Shown here: piece after piece, positions 60,233-64,000 of the stretch
Layout of the letters: the number at the start of each line of letters is the position of its first letter
Position numbering within the stretch: the first letter of the stretch is position 1
Assembly (NCBI GenBank): GCA_030680795.1
Contig: JAUXUL010000050.1
Coordinates: forward strand, 29,082-93,081
DNA: 64,000 nucleotides
Reading direction: 5' to 3'
DNA from: Anaerolineales bacterium
Lineage (GTDB): Bacteria > Chloroflexota > Anaerolineae > Anaerolineales > Villigracilaceae
Notes under the pieces: generated by a model
What the model was told of the DNA's origin: nothing
Databases searched by the model: none
What the model saw: the letters and a program-made list of their open reading frames with translations, nothing else
Translations under genes and position numbers: made by a program

Positions 60233-61206
60233 TTTGATATCTTCCGCTCGATATCAAATGAAAAGGCGCCGCCCGGCACGGGTGTGGCGAGGATCACCTC
60301 ATGCACAATACGATCCGAACTTAAGTCACGCATGCGTGCCGCGGGGCTGACGATCATGCGATGCGCCAAAACAGAAACAGCCAATGCTTTAATGTCGTCT
60401 GGTAACACAAAGCCGCGCCCCAAGAGTGCAGCACGCGCCTGGCCTGCGCGAGCCAGCGAAAGGCTGCCACGCGGACTTGCCCCGAGGTATACATCCGCGC
60501 TTTGGCGTGTTCGAGTGGTCAATTCCACTATGTATTTCTTGATGGCCGGCGAAATATAAATACGTTTTACTCCATCAATCGCCTTTTGAATTTCCTTCAA
60601 CTTCACAACCGGTTTCAATGTCTCAAGCGGATGCTGTAATTGCTGGTCATCCATCACGCGAATTTCATCCGCCATACCTGGATACCCCAAACGCAAGCGC
60701 AGGAGGAAACGATCGAGCTGTGCCTCAGGAAGAGGAAAAGTACCTTCATATTCAATCGGGTTTTGCGTGGCAAGCACCATGAAAGGCTTAGGCAAAGGAT
60801 GCGTGACACCATCCACCGTCACCTGCCGCTCTTCCATGGCCTCGAGCAGCGCAGCCTGGGTTTTAGGCGTGGCTCGATTGATCTCGTCCGCAAGGATAAT
60901 CTGCCCGATCACAGGGCCTGGGCGAAACTCGAATTTATTCTTCTGCTGGTTATAAATGGATACGCCGGTCACATCGCTGGGCAGCATATCGGGAGTAAAC
61001 TGGATGCGGTTGAACACGCAATCCAATGAGCGCGCCAAACTGCGGGCCAGCATGGTCTTCCCCACCCCGGGCACATCCTCGATCAATACATGTCCCTGAC
61101 ACAGCAAGCCGATCACGATCAATTCAACGGACTGCCGCTTGCCCACGATCACCTTCTCCAGATTGTCAATCACGCGCTCGCTAAATACCTTAATATCTGT
61201 CATCAA
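60229..61206 (-). CDS. MoxR-family AAA+ ATPase
   Basis: 325 residues. Walker A EDVPGVGKTMLARSLA (near 40), Walker B ILADEINRATPKTQAALLEAM, sensor 1 ATQNPIEYEG, arginine finger region EAQLDRFLLR. MoxR proteins are chaperone-like ATPases for assembling metal or membrane complexes. It is first in a three-gene operon (MoxR, DUF58, MBL hydrolase). Confidence 0.95.
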   Translation of the reverse strand: MMTDIKVFSERVIDNLEKVIVGKRQSVELIVIGLLCQGHVLIEDVPGVGKTMLARSLARSLDCVFNRIQFTPDMLPSDVTGVSIYNQQKNKFEFRPGPVIGQIILADEINRATPKTQAALLEAMEERQVTVDGVTHPLPKPFMVLATQNPIEYEGTFPLPEAQLDRFLLRLRLGYPGMADEIRVMDDQQLQHPLETLKPVVKLKEIQKAIDGVKRIYISPAIKKYIVELTTRTRQSADVYLGASPRGSLSLARAGQARAALLGRGFVLPDDIKALAVSVLAHRMIVSPAARMRDLSSDRIVHEVILATPVPGGAFSFDIERKISK

Positions 61207-61247
61207 TAAATATCCTAGCGGAAGAGATACATGATTCTATCACGCGG

Positions 61248-61275
61248 TTTGCATTGTGAGCAAATCGTGTATAAT
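61248..61275 (+). promoter_or_regulatory. Promoter of tRNA-Arg
   Basis: TTTGCA, 16-bp spacer, TATAAT (61270-61275), ten bases before the tRNA. Confidence 0.6.
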
Positions 61276-61284
61276 TTTGGCTGC

Positions 61285-61357
61285 GCCTCAGTAGCTCAAT
61301 GGATAGAGCGCCTGACTTCGGATCAGTAGGTTCCGGGTTCGACTCCTGGCTGAGGCA
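61285..61357 (+). tRNA. tRNA-Arg (TCG)
   Basis: Acceptor GCCTCAG/CTGAGGC, D-arm GCTC...GAGC, anticodon loop CTTCGGA, T-arm CCGGG-TTCGACT-CCTGG (one mismatch-type pair). CCA is not encoded. Confidence 0.95.
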
Positions 61358-61421
61358 CCTAAATATGGTCAATTTCTTTGATAGAAATACAATAATTAAT
61401 CAATAAATTCCAAACACATAA

Positions 61422-63125
61422 ATGAGAATAAAACGCACCACCCACTTTTCAATTCGCACAAAATTGACCATTCCTTATATAATATTGGCTCTTCTTATCG
61501 CTATAGTTGGAGGGAGTATTGTTACTCAGGTACTGGTGGGCTCTCTGGAAGAACGATTCACCAACCAAATGATTGAAAGTAGAAAATTGGCTTCCGAATC
61601 GATGGTGCGTGAAGAAGATCGCATGCTTGGTACTTTGCGTTTATTGTCTCATACCCAGGGAATGGCTGATACGATCCTCTTGGTGGACAAGCAGAAGATT
61701 CTTGATCTCATTTATCCAGTTACTTTTAATGCGGGAGAGGATGCTGTTCTAGTCTTGGATAGTCATGGCAAAGTCCTTACAACCATCCTCAAATCCGCTG
61801 AAACAGAAAAATACCTTTTCCCTCAAATTACCGACGATCTGACCAGGTTTCCATTCGTTTCCAAGGTAATGAGTCAGGTGGTCGATCCAAAGGGGGATAA
61901 GTATTCAGGACTAACTATCGCAGATTGGGGTAATTATTTTTTTGTTACGGGTCCTGTATCTAACCAGGATGGAAAATTGACTGGGATCATTCTGATCGGA
62001 ATTAGTCTCAAAAGTCTTTTGGATAAAATCCGTGAAGAGTCCTTGTCTCAAGTGACAATTTATGATACCGATTTTAACCCTATCAACTCCACATTCGCAG
62101 AGTTTCCTTCCCGACCACTCTTAGATACCTCAATTGTGCTAAAAAACCAAGATCAACAAAGCGTGACACGGGATGTTAGTTTTAGTAATATCGCTTATGC
62201 TGAACTGCTTGGCGCCTGGGAAGCAAGAGATGGCGAAGACATGGGTGTTCTGGGGACCGCGCTACCAAAAACATTCCTCGTGAGAACCAGCAATATTACG
62301 AAAATTAATATCACCATAGTGTTCGTTCTTGCAATCATTATGGCCATGCTGCTCGGTCTTTTCTTATCAAATCTCATCACACGACCGCTTCTCCAATTGG
62401 AGCGAGCAGCCTCGGACGTCGCAAAAGGAAATCGTGATATCCGTGTCTCAACGAAAGGGGGCGACGAAATCGCCGACCTGGCACAATCATTCAATACAAT
62501 GGTTTCGAGTCTTGGCCAATCCGAAAAAGATTTGATTTCCGCTTATGATAAAACAATAGAAGGCTGGTCGAAGGCGCTTGAACTCCGAGACGAAGAAACT
62601 CAAGGTCACACTCAGCGCGTCACTGAGTTGACATTAAAATTAGCGCGCATAATGGGGATAGATGAGGAGAAGATCATAAATATACGCCGCGGTGCTTTAC
62701 TCCATGACATCGGTAAAATTGGGGTACCCGATGGCATATTGTTAAAACCCGGACCATTAAATAAAAAGGAACGAAAAATTATTGAAAAGCATCCCGTTTT
62801 TGCCCGGGAAATGTTAAAGAAAATAGAATTTCTCCACACCGCAATGGATATCCCCTCATTTCATCATGAAAGGTGGGATGGAAAAGGTTACCCGACTGGT
62901 TTGGTTGGTCAAGAAATTCCAATTGCTGCCCGGATATTTGCTGTTATCGATGTCTGGGATGCACTCACCTCCGACCGGCCATATCGAAAGGCTATGACAT
63001 ATGAAAAAGCGTTCGCGCTAATCGAGAACGATTCGGGAACACATTTTGACCCGGAAGTTGTGACCGCTTTCTCTAAAATGATCGAAAAATCATTGGGGGA
63101 AAAAAAGGGGAGAAAAACAAGATAG
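61422..63125 (+). CDS. Membrane sensor with HAMP and HD-GYP domains
   Basis: 567 residues: membrane helix (about 18-38), an extracytoplasmic CACHE-like sensor (about 40-290), a second helix (about 292-315), HAMP (TRPLLQLERAASDVAKGNRD) and a C-terminal HD-GYP phosphodiesterase with HTQRV, HDIGKIGVPDGILLKPG and HHERWDGKGYP. HD-GYP domains usually degrade cyclic di-GMP, and all expected metal residues are present. No Shine-Dalgarno precedes the ATG. It is transcribed alone after tRNA-Arg. Confidence 0.93.
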   Translation: MRIKRTTHFSIRTKLTIPYIILALLIAIVGGSIVTQVLVGSLEERFTNQMIESRKLASESMVREEDRMLGTLRLLSHTQGMADTILLVDKQKILDLIYPVTFNAGEDAVLVLDSHGKVLTTILKSAETEKYLFPQITDDLTRFPFVSKVMSQVVDPKGDKYSGLTIADWGNYFFVTGPVSNQDGKLTGIILIGISLKSLLDKIREESLSQVTIYDTDFNPINSTFAEFPSRPLLDTSIVLKNQDQQSVTRDVSFSNIAYAELLGAWEARDGEDMGVLGTALPKTFLVRTSNITKINITIVFVLAIIMAMLLGLFLSNLITRPLLQLERAASDVAKGNRDIRVSTKGGDEIADLAQSFNTMVSSLGQSEKDLISAYDKTIEGWSKALELRDEETQGHTQRVTELTLKLARIMGIDEEKIINIRRGALLHDIGKIGVPDGILLKPGPLNKKERKIIEKHPVFAREMLKKIEFLHTAMDIPSFHHERWDGKGYPTGLVGQEIPIAARIFAVIDVWDALTSDRPYRKAMTYEKAFALIENDSGTHFDPEVVTAFSKMIEKSLGEKKGRKTR

Positions 63126-63162
63126 AATATTTCTTACTTCCACCACTCTTAAGAAATATCGT
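63126..63162 (+). terminator. Hairpin after HD-GYP gene
   Basis: ATATTTCTTA pairs with TAAGAAATAT around TTCCACCACTC, directly after the stop; no strong T run. Confidence 0.5.
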
Positions 63163-63563
63163 TTCATATTCGATAATGCTTAAAAGATTTAATTCATAAT
63201 CCATAATTATTTTTCTCAACCAGTAATAATTTCCATTTCAAATAATCCTCTTTTCCAGATCACCTTTCCAAAACGACTGTTTATGGATAAAGGATCTTCC
63301 TGGAAATTCGAAGCATCTTCTACATTTCTTCATCTTTTAAGCGCAAACTTTCTGACAGCAATTATTTGCTGATGCCCCAATCTAATCCCTAATTTATTGA
63401 TAGTTCCCATCTCATTAACAAAATTGTAAGGTGCCTCCTCCTAACAATACTGTTAAGGGTTTATCCCTTGTATTGTCGTATACTATTTTTATATAAACAG
63501 GTAGAAAATCTTCGCATTTTTCTTTCGGATGCTTTTTCCCTTTAATCAGCCTGGAGGTTGATT
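63163..63563 (+). promoter_or_regulatory. Intergenic region with promoter of the right-edge gene
   Basis: About 400 AT-rich bases without a gene. TTGTAT (63468-63473) and TATAAA (63492-63497, 18-bp spacing) form a possible promoter. Just before it are two small palindromes, AACAATACTGTT and GGGTTTATCCC, that could bind a regulator. Confidence 0.4.
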
Positions 63564-64000
63564 ATGTCAAAACTAACTGTTCAAATCATTATCATTGGAA
63601 TTGTGATTGCCGTTGCTGCAACACTCAATATCCGAGGCGTACAGGCCAGCGAAGGAGCCGAAATCCTCCAAATATCAGTGCGCGCCCAAAGCGAGGCTAA
63701 TTATAATGTCGACACTGACCTTGGAACCATACCTGCGATCTCAATAGATATTGTTGAAGATAAGATCAATGACCAATCCAGCGATGGTTCGATTCCTCCT
63801 TTAGCATCCTTACCGACAACAACTGCTCCAACCCAAGATCATCCCGAGGCCGCTGGCCCAGCGCCCCAGTCCATTTCCGAGCCCCAGGATAGCCCTTTGC
63901 CCCAGGCCAGCTCCTCACCGAAGGCCAGTCCCGCAGCTCAGGCAAGTCCCGTAGCTCTCAAAGATAAGGCCAAGGAAGAAGAGAAGGCCGTGAAAGAAGA
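63564..64000 (+). CDS. Secreted Pro/Ala/Ser-rich protein (cut by window edge)
   Basis: A 145-codon 5' portion. It has a clear signal peptide (MSKLTVQIIIIGIVIAVAAT, cleavage near VQA-SE), an acidic stretch, then a low-complexity region with repeated S-P-x-A/Q-A-S-P words and finally a charged KDKAKEEEKAVKE helix start. GGAGGTT precedes the ATG. The 3' end is outside the window, so function is open; the layout suggests an extracellular or cell-wall protein with a disordered linker. Confidence 0.65.
   Translation, partial: MSKLTVQIIIIGIVIAVAATLNIRGVQASEGAEILQISVRAQSEANYNVDTDLGTIPAISIDIVEDKINDQSSDGSIPPLASLPTTTAPTQDHPEAAGPAPQSISEPQDSPLPQASSSPKASPAAQASPVALKDKAKEEEKAVKE

Overview
The window looks like a chromosomal segment of an Anaerolineae-type member of the Chloroflexota. 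That placement is an inference. It rests on the gene families seen together (lipoproteins with NBR1-type Ig domains, a GH114-like lipoprotein, a pseudokinase-propeller protein, a MOFRL glycerate kinase, many solute-binding lipoproteins), moderate GC, leaderless-looking promoters, and abundant short palindromic and dispersed intergenic repeats. Most of the window is housekeeping and transport. Two stretches (17.5-19.2 kb and 24.9-32.9 kb) are accessory.

Layout: 0.6-16 kb carries glycerate kinase, a LysE exporter, a GH114-like lipoprotein, the SecDF operon preceded by an M1 peptidase / P-loop / PP2C cluster, rpmF-fabD, a SET-domain protein, a membrane pseudokinase with a beta-propeller, HflX and an M28 peptidase. 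16-24.5 kb has TrmFO, an unusual run of three type I specificity-subunit (HsdS) C-terminal tails alternating with an unknown gene and a PIN-domain gene, a PC4/YdbC protein, an orphan ParA, tRNA-Gly, a polyprenyl synthase, a broken HAD gene, a second SET protein and a radical SAM protein. 24.7-32.9 kb is a defence or mobile region: HsdR, an HsdM fused to a half-HsdS, a duplicated and broken HsdS tail, a tandem pair of about 665-bp units encoding a zinc-ribbon protein, and a tyrosine recombinase with a near-consensus leaderless promoter.

32.9-51.6 kb is transport: a sugar-type ABC importer with a haloacid-dehalogenase-like gene, a heterodimeric ABC exporter behind a leader-peptide/terminator region and split by a four-helix-bundle gene, a zinc alcohol dehydrogenase, and a complete oligopeptide importer with a fused permease-ATPase followed by an rRNA/tRNA methyltransferase. 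51.7-64 kb holds an S9 peptidase, a creatininase-like protein, an NBR1-Ig lipoprotein, ornithine aminotransferase with ornithine carbamoyltransferase, a metallo-beta-lactamase-fold / DUF58 / MoxR cluster, tRNA-Arg, an HD-GYP sensor, and the start of a secreted Pro/Ala/Ser-rich protein cut by the window edge.

The most unusual signals are these. (1) HsdS tails recur as boundaries between genes at two separate loci, as if the 3' end of hsdS were an integration site that is rebuilt at each insertion. (2) A cassette-like tandem unit abuts a recombinase gene. (3) A 25-codon ORF and terminator precede a multidrug-type ABC exporter pair. No CRISPR array, rRNA gene or IS transposase was seen.
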